Shown here: piece after piece, positions 51,211 to 58,839 of the stretch
How positions within the stretch are numbered: the stretch's first letter is position 1
Layout: every line of letters starts with the position of its first letter
NCBI RefSeq assembly: GCF_016107705.1
Contig: NZ_JAEHGC010000021.1
Coordinates: 1 to 64,000 of the forward strand
Direction: 5' to 3'
DNA length: 64,000 nt
From: Neobacillus cucumis
GTDB lineage: Bacteria; Bacillota; Bacilli; Bacillales_B; DSM-18226
Notes under the pieces: model-generated
The model's database searches: none
The model's input: the letters and a program-made list of their open reading frames with translations, nothing else
What the model was told of the DNA's origin: nothing
Program-made: the position numbers and the translations under genes

Positions 51211-52338
51211 TTATCGAACTGCACAACGGTTTGGTCCGATTTCCATTTCTCGTTGTTGATCAATGTCCGGATTGACCTTTCCCATATTAGTTTCACGAAT
51301 TTCTTGATACGCATTTGGTTGAGGTGGTAAGTTTTCAGTTACCACTTTTCTAAATTCATTTTCATCTTCGATATTGAGCCCGTGATTTTTAGCAAAAAGT
51401 ACACCTAATTTTTCTGACACACTTCCATCATCATTTAACTCATCAATAATCATAAAGTGTGCTGGTAGAACGTTCAGTTCTTCTGATAATTCTCTGTAAC
51501 GTTTATAAAGGGTTTCCCTTAAATCTCCTACCCAGTCTTCTGCCATACCTGCTAAGTCAGGTCTACCGATTGAATCAATAAATAAGATATCACCTGACAG
51601 CAGGAACTTTTCATCCACTACGAAGGAAGTAGAGCCAATTGTGTGACCAGGAGAATATAAAGCGTGAATATTAATAATAGTATTTCCGATTGTTACGTCA
51701 TTACCGTCTTCTAATGGTTGATATTCAAAGGTTACTTCTGTTGCATCCTTTGGTGGAAGCCAGTAGGTTGCTCCAGTTTTCTCAGCAATTGTTCGTCCAC
51801 CAGAAATATGGTCTGCATGAAGATGTGTATCAAATACATGGGTAATTTTTGCGCCAATGCTTTCAGCAAAGTCAAGATAGATATCTGTCATACGTGTTGC
51901 ATCAATCAGTGCTGCTTCACCGTTTGACACGACCATGTAAGATAAACAGCCTTTACCAATTCGTACAAACTGATAAATTTCGCCTCCATCATTTAAGTCG
52001 CCCACTTTAACCGGTTCTAAATGTTCACTCCAATCTTTCATTCCACCTTTTAGGAAAGTTACAGATAAACCCTCTTCTGAAAGCATTTCTGCCACCATGA
52101 TTGATGAACCTTCCTTTGCACAAACAACTAAGACTTCTTTATTAGTAGGGACTTTTTCAATGATTTCTTCTACCCCATCAAGCAATTCAAAATAAGGAAC
52201 ATTTAAATACTCAAAGTTTTCACCTTCGATTTTCCAATCATTAAAGTCACTTTCATTACGTACATCAAGAATAAACAACTCTTCTTTATTAAAAATCTTT
52301 TTCGTTACCTCTTTTGAAGTCATTACATTTACTGTCAT
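51211..52338 (-). CDS. Rhodanese-persulfide dioxygenase fusion (MBL fold)
   Basis: A 375-aa protein with an N-terminal rhodanese domain (residues 8-110; catalytic Cys in [11 protein letters not shown]) and a metallo-beta-lactamase domain (about 120-330) of the ETHE1 persulfide dioxygenase type: [15 protein letters not shown] and LSGDILFID supply the iron ligands. Such enzymes oxidise glutathione- or other low-molecular-weight persulfides to sulfite, and the rhodanese would shuttle sulfur. The domain order is the reverse of staphylococcal CstB. GGGGGTAAAATTAA precedes the ATG. Confidence 0.92.
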   Translation of the reverse strand: MTVNVMTSKEVTKKIFNKEELFILDVRNESDFNDWKIEGENFEYLNVPYFELLDGVEEIIEKVPTNKEVLVVCAKEGSSIMVAEMLSEEGLSVTFLKGGMKDWSEHLEPVKVGDLNDGGEIYQFVRIGKGCLSYMVVSNGEAALIDATRMTDIYLDFAESIGAKITHVFDTHLHADHISGGRTIAEKTGATYWLPPKDATEVTFEYQPLEDGNDVTIGNTIINIHALYSPGHTIGSTSFVVDEKFLLSGDILFIDSIGRPDLAGMAEDWVGDLRETLYKRYRELSEELNVLPAHFMIIDELNDDGSVSEKLGVLFAKNHGLNIEDENEFRKVVTENLPPQPNAYQEIRETNMGKVNPDIDQQREMEIGPNRCAVR

Positions 52339-52344
52339 TTAATT

Positions 52345-52360
52345 TTACCCCCTACGGTAT
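52345..52360. promoter_or_regulatory. CstR-type operator upstream of the persulfide dioxygenase gene
   Basis: TTACCCCCTACGGTAT lies 7 bp upstream of the start codon. It matches the island palindrome ATACCC-N4-GGGTAT/ATACCT-N4-AGGTAT with a few changes and is the weakest of the set. Confidence 0.55.
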
Positions 52361-52398
52361 TATTAAGCTTAAAAAAATTTGTTAATTTAAAATCTCTG

Positions 52399-52974
52399 TT
52401 ATTTGTTTATACCAGTTACTTTCCAAGTCCATTGACTCATACCAGGCACTACATTGAATACATTAGTAAATCCTTTTTCCGTTAACTTTTGTGCTGCAAG
52501 ATCGCTGCGGTTGCCTGTACGACAGACCACAAAGATTTCATCTTCTTTGTTTAATTCCGTTACTCTCTCTTCCAATTCACCTAGAGGAATGGAGATTGCA
52601 TCAGGAATATGGTTGAATGCATATTCTGCCGCTTCTCTTACATCGATAACGACGAGATTTTCATTTGCTTCAAGCTTTTTTTCTAGTTCTTCATTATTGA
52701 TAACATTTGGGTGCTTTTTCTCGTTGGATTCATCATTAGAAGATTTGCGAAGATAATGCTTCAATACTTCACCTTCTTCGATGGTTCCCAAATATTGATG
52801 GCCTGAACTTTCAGCCCATGCTTTCATGTCAGCTTTAGATCCTTTATCTGTTGCTTGAACTTCTAACACTTGACCAGCTTCCAAGTTATTCATTGCCTTT
52901 TTTGTTTTTACAATAGGCATTGGACAAGCCAACCCATTTGCATCTAGAACCATATTTGCTTTTATGTTATTCAT
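52399..52974 (-). CDS. TusA-rhodanese fusion protein (YrkF-like), copy 1
   Basis: A 191-aa fusion: TusA domain (residues 6-78; [15 protein letters not shown]) and rhodanese domain (about 90-190; catalytic Cys in FVVCRTGNRSDLA). B. subtilis YrkF has the same structure and can move sulfur between its two cysteines. CAGGAGGTCTCTC precedes the ATG. A near-duplicate is encoded at 55921-56493. Confidence 0.93.
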   Translation of the reverse strand: MNNIKANMVLDANGLACPMPIVKTKKAMNNLEAGQVLEVQATDKGSKADMKAWAESSGHQYLGTIEEGEVLKHYLRKSSNDESNEKKHPNVINNEELEKKLEANENLVVIDVREAAEYAFNHIPDAISIPLGELEERVTELNKEDEIFVVCRTGNRSDLAAQKLTEKGFTNVFNVVPGMSQWTWKVTGINK

Positions 52975-52991
52975 GAGAGACCTCCTGTTTT

Positions 52992-53007
52992 ATACTTATA
53001 TGGGTAT
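52992..53007. promoter_or_regulatory. CstR-type operator upstream of TusA-rhodanese copy 1
   Basis: ATACTTATATGGGTAT lies in the 50-bp gap between the single rhodanese gene and the TusA-rhodanese gene. The half-sites match the island consensus with one change. Confidence 0.65.
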
Positions 53008-53024
53008 TGTTTTTATTAAAAAAA

Positions 53025-53321
53025 TTATTCAACTTTACCTTCCCAAGCAAGCATTCCACCAGTCATGTTAATCACGTTAAATCCATAACTTTCTAGGAAT
53101 TGCGTGGCACGACCGCTTCTGCCTCCTGAACGGCATACCATGATATACTCTTTTGATTTATCTAATTCATGCATACGAAATTCAACTAATCCTAATGGCA
53201 TGTTTACGGCATCCGGAATTTTGCCGGCTACAACTTCATCCACTTCACGTACATCAATGATATTTAATTTCTTTCCTTCGTTTAATAAAGTCTCTACTTC
53301 TTTTGCTGTCATTTGTTTCAT
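53025..53321 (-). CDS. Single-domain rhodanese
   Basis: A 98-aa rhodanese with catalytic loop MVCRSGGRSGRAT. It would take sulfane sulfur from thiosulfate or persulfides. AGGAGGAATTATAAA precedes the ATG. It lies 28 bp downstream of the membrane-anchored rhodanese gene and probably shares its transcript. Confidence 0.92.
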   Translation of the reverse strand: MKQMTAKEVETLLNEGKKLNIIDVREVDEVVAGKIPDAVNMPLGLVEFRMHELDKSKEYIMVCRSGGRSGRATQFLESYGFNVINMTGGMLAWEGKVE

Positions 53322-53349
53322 TTTATAATTCCTCCTATTATTTTTTTAT

Positions 53350-53712
53350 TTAAGACCAAGCACTCATGCCGCCTTTGACATTTGTTACTTTTGAAAATCC
53401 TAATTTTTTTAGGACCTTGCTAGCCTGCCCACTTCTCATCCCGCTTTGACAAATCACTACTACTTCTTTTTCCTTCGAAAGCTCTTTCTCTGCCTTTTGA
53501 GAAAGTTGATGAAGTGGAATATTTTTAAAACCTTTAATATGGTTGCCTTTAAACTCCCCAGGTGTACGGACATCAACATACTGTTTGTCTTTGTCATTTA
53601 ATTCGGCTTTTAATTCTGTTGTTGAAATATGGTTAACACCTTTTGTAGGTAAGAACCTCTTGAGCATAAAGAATAAAAAAAGCGCAATAACAAGATAATT
53701 TACATATTCCAT
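53350..53712 (-). CDS. Membrane-anchored rhodanese
   Basis: A 120-aa protein. An N-terminal membrane helix (MEYVNYLVIALFLFFMLKRF) anchors a rhodanese domain with catalytic loop VICQSGMRSGQAS. This YqhL/YibN-like layout would place sulfur transfer at the membrane. AAAGGGAGGTTATCAA precedes the ATG. Confidence 0.91.
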   Translation of the reverse strand: MEYVNYLVIALFLFFMLKRFLPTKGVNHISTTELKAELNDKDKQYVDVRTPGEFKGNHIKGFKNIPLHQLSQKAEKELSKEKEVVVICQSGMRSGQASKVLKKLGFSKVTNVKGGMSAWS

Positions 53713-53740
53713 TTGATAACCTCCCTTTTTATGCAGGGGA

Positions 53741-53757
53741 ATACCCCTATCAGGTAC
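53741..53757. promoter_or_regulatory. CstR-type operator upstream of the membrane-anchored rhodanese gene
   Basis: ATACCCCTATCAGGTAC sits in the 44-bp gap before the gene. Its half-sites match the island palindrome, but the spacing is one base longer, so it may bind less tightly. Confidence 0.5.
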
Positions 53758-54236
53758 TATATAAATAGATTCACATTACCTTCCTGTGCATCCGCTAAAT
53801 ATGCTGCCACACCTGCATATTCAATGTTTTCTAATAGCTCTTCCTGTTTAAGACCTAATAAATCCATCGTCATGGTACATGCTACTAGTTTAACATCCTG
53901 TTCCTGCGCCATTTCGATTAATTGTGGCAGTGACATCGCGTTATGCTTTTTCATAATATCCTTAATCATTTTAGGGCCAAATCCGGCAAAGTTCATTTTT
54001 GAAAGACCCATTTTATCCGCGCCTCTTGGCATCATTTTTCCAAACATTTTCTCCATAAATCCCTTTTTCAACGGAACATTTTCATTTTTACGAAGGGCAT
54101 TTAATCCCCAAAACGTATGAAAAATGGTTACTTCATGGTCATAAGCAGCTGCACCGTTTGCTATTATATAAGCAGCCATTGCTTTATCATAATCTCCACT
54201 AAATAATACAATTGTTGTCTTTTTCTTTTCTGTCAT
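53757..54236 (-). CDS. DsrE/DsrF/DrsH-like sulfur transfer protein (YrkE-like)
   Basis: A 159-aa DsrE2-type protein. The conserved Cys sits in KLVACTMTMDLLG, and the middle carries a Met/Lys-rich insert (FMEKMFGKMMPRGADKMGLS). DsrE-fold proteins accept persulfide sulfur from TusA. TTGGAGGTCAGAAC precedes the ATG. It lies between the small TusA gene and the rhodaneses. Confidence 0.9.
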   Translation of the reverse strand: MTEKKKTTIVLFSGDYDKAMAAYIIANGAAAYDHEVTIFHTFWGLNALRKNENVPLKKGFMEKMFGKMMPRGADKMGLSKMNFAGFGPKMIKDIMKKHNAMSLPQLIEMAQEQDVKLVACTMTMDLLGLKQEELLENIEYAGVAAYLADAQEGNVNLFI

Positions 54237-54267
54237 GTTCTGACCTCCAAAATGTAGTTTTTAACCC

Positions 54268-54283
54268 ATACCTGTATAGGTAT
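54268..54283. promoter_or_regulatory. CstR-type operator upstream of the DsrE gene
   Basis: ATACCTGTATAGGTAT, with perfect 6-bp inverted arms (ATACCT/AGGTAT), lies 32 bp ahead of the DsrE start. It is the most symmetrical site in the island. Confidence 0.75.
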
Positions 54284-54300
54284 TAAAAAGATTAAAAAAA

Positions 54301-54528
54301 TTATCCTTTTTTTATCCAAAACTTCAATACATTATTTTCCTCTTCATATTTCAATAATTCATGACCACCTGATTTAGCCCAGGCTGTAAGATCATTTTTA
54401 GCTCCTTTATCTGTTGTTTGAATTTCTAAAACTTGACCGGATTCAAGTTCATTCATCGCCTTCTTTGTTTTAACAATTGGCATTGGACAAGCTAAACCTT
54501 TAGCATCAACTACTTTTGATATATTCAT
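54301..54528 (-). CDS. TusA family sulfurtransferase (small), second copy
   Basis: A 75-aa TusA protein ([15 protein letters not shown], ending VLKFWIKKG), almost the same as the protein at 50957-51184. It follows the repressor gene and begins the enzyme part of the first operon. Confidence 0.92.
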   Translation of the reverse strand: MNISKVVDAKGLACPMPIVKTKKAMNELESGQVLEIQTTDKGAKNDLTAWAKSGGHELLKYEEENNVLKFWIKKG

Positions 54529-54559
54529 TGGTTTATTCCTCCCATCGGTTAACTATAAT

Positions 54560-54575
54560 TTACCCCTATGGGTAT
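54560..54575. promoter_or_regulatory. CstR-type operator upstream of the small TusA gene
   Basis: TTACCCCTATGGGTAT lies 32 bp ahead of the TusA start, in the gap after the repressor gene. It is one or two bases from the island consensus. Confidence 0.7.
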
Positions 54576-54613
54576 TTATATTAGTAAAAATAAAAGAGGG
54601 TGTCAACCCTTTT

Positions 54614-54877
54614 TTATCGACTTTTTACTAGTAATTTAACAGCTTCTTGTACTAATTCTTCCATGCTTTTTTCCCCTTGTTCGTTCGCTTTTTGAACACA
54701 ATCCACTAAATTGGAACTAACAATAACCCCAATAGTACGGTCAATGGCACTTCTAGTTGCAGATAACTGGGTGATAACTTCTTTACAGTCCTTGTTTTCT
54801 TCCATCATTTTTAAAATTCCTCGTAACTGTCCCTCAATACGTTTTACTCTATTTTTCATTTGATCATTATAATCCAC
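54614..54877 (-). CDS. CstR-type persulfide-sensing repressor (CsoR/DUF156 family)
   Basis: An 87-aa all-helical repressor. Cys31 (ENKDCKEV) and Cys60 (NLVDCVQK) are the two reactive cysteines of CstR; the His that CsoR copper sensors have four residues before the second Cys is an Asn here, so persulfide rather than Cu(I) sensing is expected. The GTG start has GGAGG 8 nt upstream. It is first in the operon behind a promoter whose spacer contains a matching palindrome. Confidence 0.92.
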   Translation of the reverse strand: MDYNDQMKNRVKRIEGQLRGILKMMEENKDCKEVITQLSATRSAIDRTIGVIVSSNLVDCVQKANEQGEKSMEELVQEAVKLLVKSR

Positions 54878-54999
54878 TGTTCTTGCCTCCTTTAATAATT
54901 AGTTTCTATTTTCAAGGAATTTTCCTTCAATAATAAATGGTGATGTTTAACAATTGTATATCCAAAACCTTTTTTCTTAAGCAGCTGTTGACAAGCTCT

Positions 55000-55028
55000 A
55001 TAATATACCCCTACAGGTATAATGTCAA
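55000..55028 (-). promoter_or_regulatory. Promoter of the cstR operon with operator in the spacer
   Basis: The minus strand reads TTGACA (55028-55023), a 17-nt spacer and TATTAT (55005-55000). The spacer is filled by the palindrome ATACCTGTAGGGGTAT (55020-55005), so bound repressor would block RNA polymerase directly. Confidence 0.88.
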
Positions 55029-55057
55029 TAGGCTATTTTTTAAAAATTACTTATAGA

Positions 55058-55086
55058 AGAAAAAGACCGCAATGAACATGGCGGTC
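55058..55086 (-). terminator. Terminator of the second sulfur operon
   Basis: On the minus strand GACCGC pairs with GCGGTC around a 10-nt loop and TTTTTC follows. It lies about 30 bp past the DUF302 stop and 30 bp ahead of the cstR promoter, insulating the two operons. Confidence 0.75.
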
Positions 55087-55116
55087 AAATAAGGCTATAG
55101 AATTTAAATCGTAAAA

Positions 55117-55500
55117 TCATATACTTTTATCAATGCAGCTAATTAACCGGTCTTCAATGTCCTTTGCAAATTGCTTCAACCCTTCATCATTTAAAAGACT
55201 AATAAGCGCAGATGGTTTGGGCATCCCAATTCTCGTTTGTCCGGAATCTTCATAAACAACTATTTTACACGGCAGGAAGTATCCAGCCATTTCGTTTTCA
55301 TTTAATACTCGAAACGCTTCTTGTGGGTTACATACTTCCAGGACCTTAAACTCCTTTTGAAAATCGAGACCTTTTTCTTGAAGCTTTTCCTTAATATCAA
55401 AATTCCATAAAACACCAAACTTTTCTTCCTTTAATCGTTCCTCTAGTCTTTGGATCGCTTCCTCCACACTTTTATCCGTACCAACGGTATAATCAAACAT
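55117..55500 (-). CDS. DUF302 family protein
   Basis: A 127-aa DUF302 protein (GVLWNFDIKEKLQEKGL and LLPCK-type loop FLPCKIVVYE, then GMPKPSALISLL). The family has no settled function; members occur often in sulfur-oxidation and heavy-metal gene sets. Three Cys (LEVCNP, FLPCK, LISCID) are present. The ATG at 55500 has GGGAGG about 9 nt upstream; one two codons earlier is too close to it. It is last in the second operon. Confidence 0.85.
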   Translation of the reverse strand: MFDYTVGTDKSVEEAIQRLEERLKEEKFGVLWNFDIKEKLQEKGLDFQKEFKVLEVCNPQEAFRVLNENEMAGYFLPCKIVVYEDSGQTRIGMPKPSALISLLNDEGLKQFAKDIEDRLISCIDKSI

Positions 55501-55514
55501 AATCATTTTCCTCC

Positions 55515-55904
55515 CTAAAAGGTAAGTGAAACGTCCGCATCTTTTGCAAAAGTTAAAAATGTTACCGCACCACCAACATCAATTCCTTCGACAAAATGTT
55601 CTTTTTCCAAGCTCATAACATCCATTGTCATTTGGCAGGCAATCATCTTTACACCCATTTCACTTGCCATTGAAAGCAGCTCTTCGATTGGAGGGACATT
55701 TGCTTTTTTAAATCCTTCCTGAAAATGCTCGGTTCCTGGAGGCATTGGCAAATTTTTATGAGCTTCTTTGTGAATTAGGTTTAAACCTTCAAATGTAAAG
55801 AAAATACCGACTTCTGCATCTGTTGCAGCAGCTGCAGTTGCAATATTGAAAACTTTATAGGCATCAAACATGCCACCGTTTGCGGCAATAATTGCTACTC
55901 TCAA
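55515..55904 (-). CDS. DsrE family protein
   Basis: A 129-aa DsrE-type protein with the conserved Cys in MIACQMTMDVM and start MRVAIIAANGG. TTG at 55904 has GGAGG 8 nt upstream; an in-frame ATG further up lies inside the preceding gene and lacks a site. It is a shorter relative of the protein at 53757-54236, without the Met/Lys-rich insert. Confidence 0.88.
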   Translation of the reverse strand: MRVAIIAANGGMFDAYKVFNIATAAAATDAEVGIFFTFEGLNLIHKEAHKNLPMPPGTEHFQEGFKKANVPPIEELLSMASEMGVKMIACQMTMDVMSLEKEHFVEGIDVGGAVTFLTFAKDADVSLTF

Positions 55905-55920
55905 TTTTATTCCTCCTTCA

Positions 55921-56493
55921 TCAGTGGGTTTTATCAATTGGTCCTGCCCAGTCCTTCATACCCGGGACCACATTTTTTACGTTTTTAAATCCTTTTTCCG
56001 TTAGTTTCTGTGCAGCCAAATCACTGCGGCTTCCAGTTCTACAGATAACGTGAAGATTTTCCGTATTATTTAATTCTTCAAAACGTTGTTCCAATTCTCC
56101 AAGAGGTATATTAATGGAACCCAGAATATGTCCAAAAGCATATTCTGCTGGTTCTCTTACATCCAAAACAGAAATTTCCTCATTTCCTTTTATCTTATTT
56201 AATAATTCACCCAGACTAACAACATCTGGGTGAGTTGTTTCTGGTTTTTGTTCATCATCACTAGCTTTTCGAAGATAATGTTTTAAAACATTTCCGTCTT
56301 GAATTGTTCCTAAATACTGATTTCCCGTGCTTTCAGCCCAGGCCTTTATATCAGCTTTTGACCCTTTATCCGTTGCTTGTATTTCCAACACTTGTCCTGG
56401 TTCAAGTGTCGTCATTTCTTTTTTAGTTTTTACAATAGGCATTGGACAAGCTAATCCTTTAGCATCCAGTACCTTATTTACAGTAACCTCCAT
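55921..56493 (-). CDS. TusA-rhodanese fusion protein, copy 2
   Basis: A 190-aa paralogue of the gene at 52399-52974, with TusA ([15 protein letters not shown]) and rhodanese (HVICRTGSRSDLA) domains and the same linker position. The second ATG (56493) is 9 nt from AGGAGG; an ATG two codons upstream is only 3 nt away. Two such fusions in one island suggest duplication of an ancestral operon. Confidence 0.92.
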   Translation of the reverse strand: MEVTVNKVLDAKGLACPMPIVKTKKEMTTLEPGQVLEIQATDKGSKADIKAWAESTGNQYLGTIQDGNVLKHYLRKASDDEQKPETTHPDVVSLGELLNKIKGNEEISVLDVREPAEYAFGHILGSINIPLGELEQRFEELNNTENLHVICRTGSRSDLAAQKLTEKGFKNVKNVVPGMKDWAGPIDKTH

Positions 56494-56577
56494 TAGCATT
56501 TACCTCCTTTCTGATTTATTATTTTTCTAATTCATTTATCCATGCCAAGCACAACCTACCATATTTTTATGAAAATA

Positions 56578-56608
56578 TAAAAAGCATGACCCTATAATTG
56601 GATCATGC
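56578..56608 (-). terminator. Internal terminator between the reductase and TusA-rhodanese genes
   Basis: On the minus strand GCATGATCC pairs with GGGTCATGC and TTTTTATATTT follows. No palindromic operator or clear promoter was seen between it and the TusA-rhodanese gene, so partial read-through is likely. Confidence 0.7.
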
Positions 56609-56651
56609 CCTTATGGATAATTATTTAATTACCAAAAAATATTCGATTCCT

Positions 56652-58586
56652 TTATTTTTTTTTAATCCAAAATTTAATGACATTTTCAGCTTGTTCTGTT
56701 TTTAAGAGGGTGTGACCAGCATTTCTTAACCACGCTGGAAGGTCATTCAAGGCACCCCTGTCTGTCACATGGAGTTCGATTATTTGACCACTTTCCAATG
56801 ACTCCATACCTTTTTTAAGTTTAAGGATTGGCATCGGACAAGTTAAACCAGTAACATCTACAAATGCATTAGTCTTTATTTCATTTTTAAATGTTTCCCC
56901 AGTTTCATTTGTTGTGTTATCAACATTTTTGTTTATATTACTCCCAAACACAGAGGAATACGTTTTCCAACCACCATCTATATTAATAGCCTTTAACCCG
57001 CTATTATTCAAGATACGTGTCGCCAAATATCCTCTTAAACCAACCTGACATGATACATAAATTGGTTTATCCTTAGGCAACTGACTCAGTTTACATCTTA
57101 AATCATTTAGAGGAATATTAATTGAGCCTTCAATAAATCCAAATTCACGTTCCATTGGTTCACGAACGTCGATTAACACTCCTCCACCAGCTACAATCTC
57201 ATCTACTTCATGCCACTGAATCATTTCCAAATTGCCTTCGATGATATTAGAAGCCACATAACCAGCCATATTTACTGGGTCTTTTGCTGAAGAATATGGC
57301 GGTGCGTAAGACAATTCTAAATCTGTTAAATCTTCAACCGTTAATCCACCTTTAATAGCAGTAGCGATTACATCAATGCGCTTATCAACCCCATCAGCTC
57401 CAACCGCCTGGGCACCAAAGATTTTACCTGTATCTTTATCAAACATTAGTTTTAACGCAATTGGTGCTGCTCCAGGATAATACCCTGCGTGGGAACTTGG
57501 ATGAATATGCACCACTTCATATGGTACGCCTAAGCGTTTTAATGTTTTCTCATTGTTGCCGGTTGCTGCAACCGTCAAATCAAATACTTTTGCAATGGAA
57601 GTACCCAATGTTCCTTGATACTCATCCTTTTGACCCATCATATTATTCGCTGCAATGCGCCCTTGGCGGTTTGCTGGTCCTGCAAGAGGTATCATTGCCT
57701 TTGTACCACTAATATAATCTACAACCTCTACAGCATCGCCAACAGCGTAAATATCCTCATTAGAGGTTTGAAGAAATTCATTTACAATGATTCCTCCACG
57801 ATCTCCTAACTCCAAACCTGCACCCTTTGCTAACTCATTTTCTGGTCTAACACCGATAGAAAGAATGGTCATATCTGTTTCGATTTCTGTTCCATCAGAA
57901 AGAATAACCTTCTTTCCTTGGCCGGCAAATGACTCGACACCAATTTCTAATAGCAACTTCACGCCTTTTTCTTTTATATGCGTGTGTAAGATACTAGCCA
58001 TTTCTATATCGATTGGGGTCATGATTTGATTACCCTTTTCGATGATTGTAACTTCTATTCCTCTATCTACCAAGTTTTCAGCCATTTCAATTCCAATAAA
58101 TCCTCCACCAATCACAACTGCTTTTTTAGGATTTTGAGAATCAACAAAGTTTTTGATTTTATCCGTATCAGGAATATTTCTTAACGTAAATAATGTACGA
58201 TTTTCATTTAATCCCGGGATAGGTGGAACAATTGGTCTTGCTCCCGGTGATAATAGTAACTTATCATAGGATTCTTCGTACAATTCTCCAGTTTTTAAAT
58301 TTCTAATGGTTACTTTTTTGTTTTGATGGTCAACGCTTAATGCTTCGCTTAAATTTCGAATATCAAGATTAAAACGTTCTGACATTCCTTTAACGGTTTG
58401 TACTAATAATTTATTTCGATCTTTGATTGTTTCCCCAATATAGTACGGTAATCCACAATTGGCAAATGAAATATGTTCTCCACGTTCAACAAGAACGATT
58501 TCTACCTCTTCACTAATTCTTCTTAATCTTGCAGCTGCTGTTGCTCCACCAGCTACTCCACCCACTATGATGACTTTTTTCGTCAC
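56652..58586 (-). CDS. CoA-disulfide/polysulfide reductase fused to rhodanese and TusA
   Basis: A 644-aa triple fusion. Residues 1-445 form an FAD/NAD(P)H pyridine nucleotide-disulfide reductase with redox Cys in SFANCGLPYYIG (CoADR/Npsr type). Residues about 455-550 are a rhodanese with Cys in VSCQVGLRG. Residues about 570-644 are a TusA domain (GLTCPMPILKLKKG). CoADR-rhodanese enzymes reduce CoA persulfide or polysulfide; the added TusA carrier is unusual. GTG start with GGAGGGATAAAC upstream, behind two palindromic operators. Confidence 0.92.
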   Translation of the reverse strand: MTKKVIIVGGVAGGATAAARLRRISEEVEIVLVERGEHISFANCGLPYYIGETIKDRNKLLVQTVKGMSERFNLDIRNLSEALSVDHQNKKVTIRNLKTGELYEESYDKLLLSPGARPIVPPIPGLNENRTLFTLRNIPDTDKIKNFVDSQNPKKAVVIGGGFIGIEMAENLVDRGIEVTIIEKGNQIMTPIDIEMASILHTHIKEKGVKLLLEIGVESFAGQGKKVILSDGTEIETDMTILSIGVRPENELAKGAGLELGDRGGIIVNEFLQTSNEDIYAVGDAVEVVDYISGTKAMIPLAGPANRQGRIAANNMMGQKDEYQGTLGTSIAKVFDLTVAATGNNEKTLKRLGVPYEVVHIHPSSHAGYYPGAAPIALKLMFDKDTGKIFGAQAVGADGVDKRIDVIATAIKGGLTVEDLTDLELSYAPPYSSAKDPVNMAGYVASNIIEGNLEMIQWHEVDEIVAGGGVLIDVREPMEREFGFIEGSINIPLNDLRCKLSQLPKDKPIYVSCQVGLRGYLATRILNNSGLKAINIDGGWKTYSSVFGSNINKNVDNTTNETGETFKNEIKTNAFVDVTGLTCPMPILKLKKGMESLESGQIIELHVTDRGALNDLPAWLRNAGHTLLKTEQAENVIKFWIKKK

Positions 58587-58643
58587 GTTTATCCCTCCAA
58601 TTTTATATGTGATAATTAAATTCTAATAGAATCATTTATATAT

Positions 58644-58659
58644 ATACCCCTATGGGTTA
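58644..58659. promoter_or_regulatory. CstR-type operator, proximal site of the reductase operon
   Basis: ATACCCCTATGGGTTA fits the island palindrome, one base off at the right arm. It lies 58 bp ahead of the reductase start and next to a second site. Confidence 0.7.
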
Positions 58660-58660
58660 T

Positions 58661-58676
58661 ATACCTATATGGGTAT
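58661..58676. promoter_or_regulatory. CstR-type operator, distal site of the reductase operon
   Basis: ATACCTATATGGGTAT matches the island palindrome closely. Its start is 17 bp from that of the proximal site, so two tetramers could sit side by side over the presumed promoter (TATATA-rich sequence). Confidence 0.75.
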
Positions 58677-58755
58677 TATATTATCCAAAAAGTAAAAGTA
58701 AAGTTCTTTAATGAAAGTTTCACATATTGTTCAAAAGTAAAGGATAAAGCCGACA

Positions 58756-58792
58756 AGAAAAAAGACTCAACCCTTAAATCGGATTGAGCCTT
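58756..58792 (-). terminator. Terminator of glmS
   Basis: On the minus strand AAGGCTCAATCC pairs with GGGTTGAGTCTT (one mismatch), then TTTTTTC. It lies about 50 bp past the glmS stop. Confidence 0.8.
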
Positions 58793-58839
58793 AATTTTTA
58801 TGCATAATCTGTATTCAACAATAATTATAATTCGCCTGC

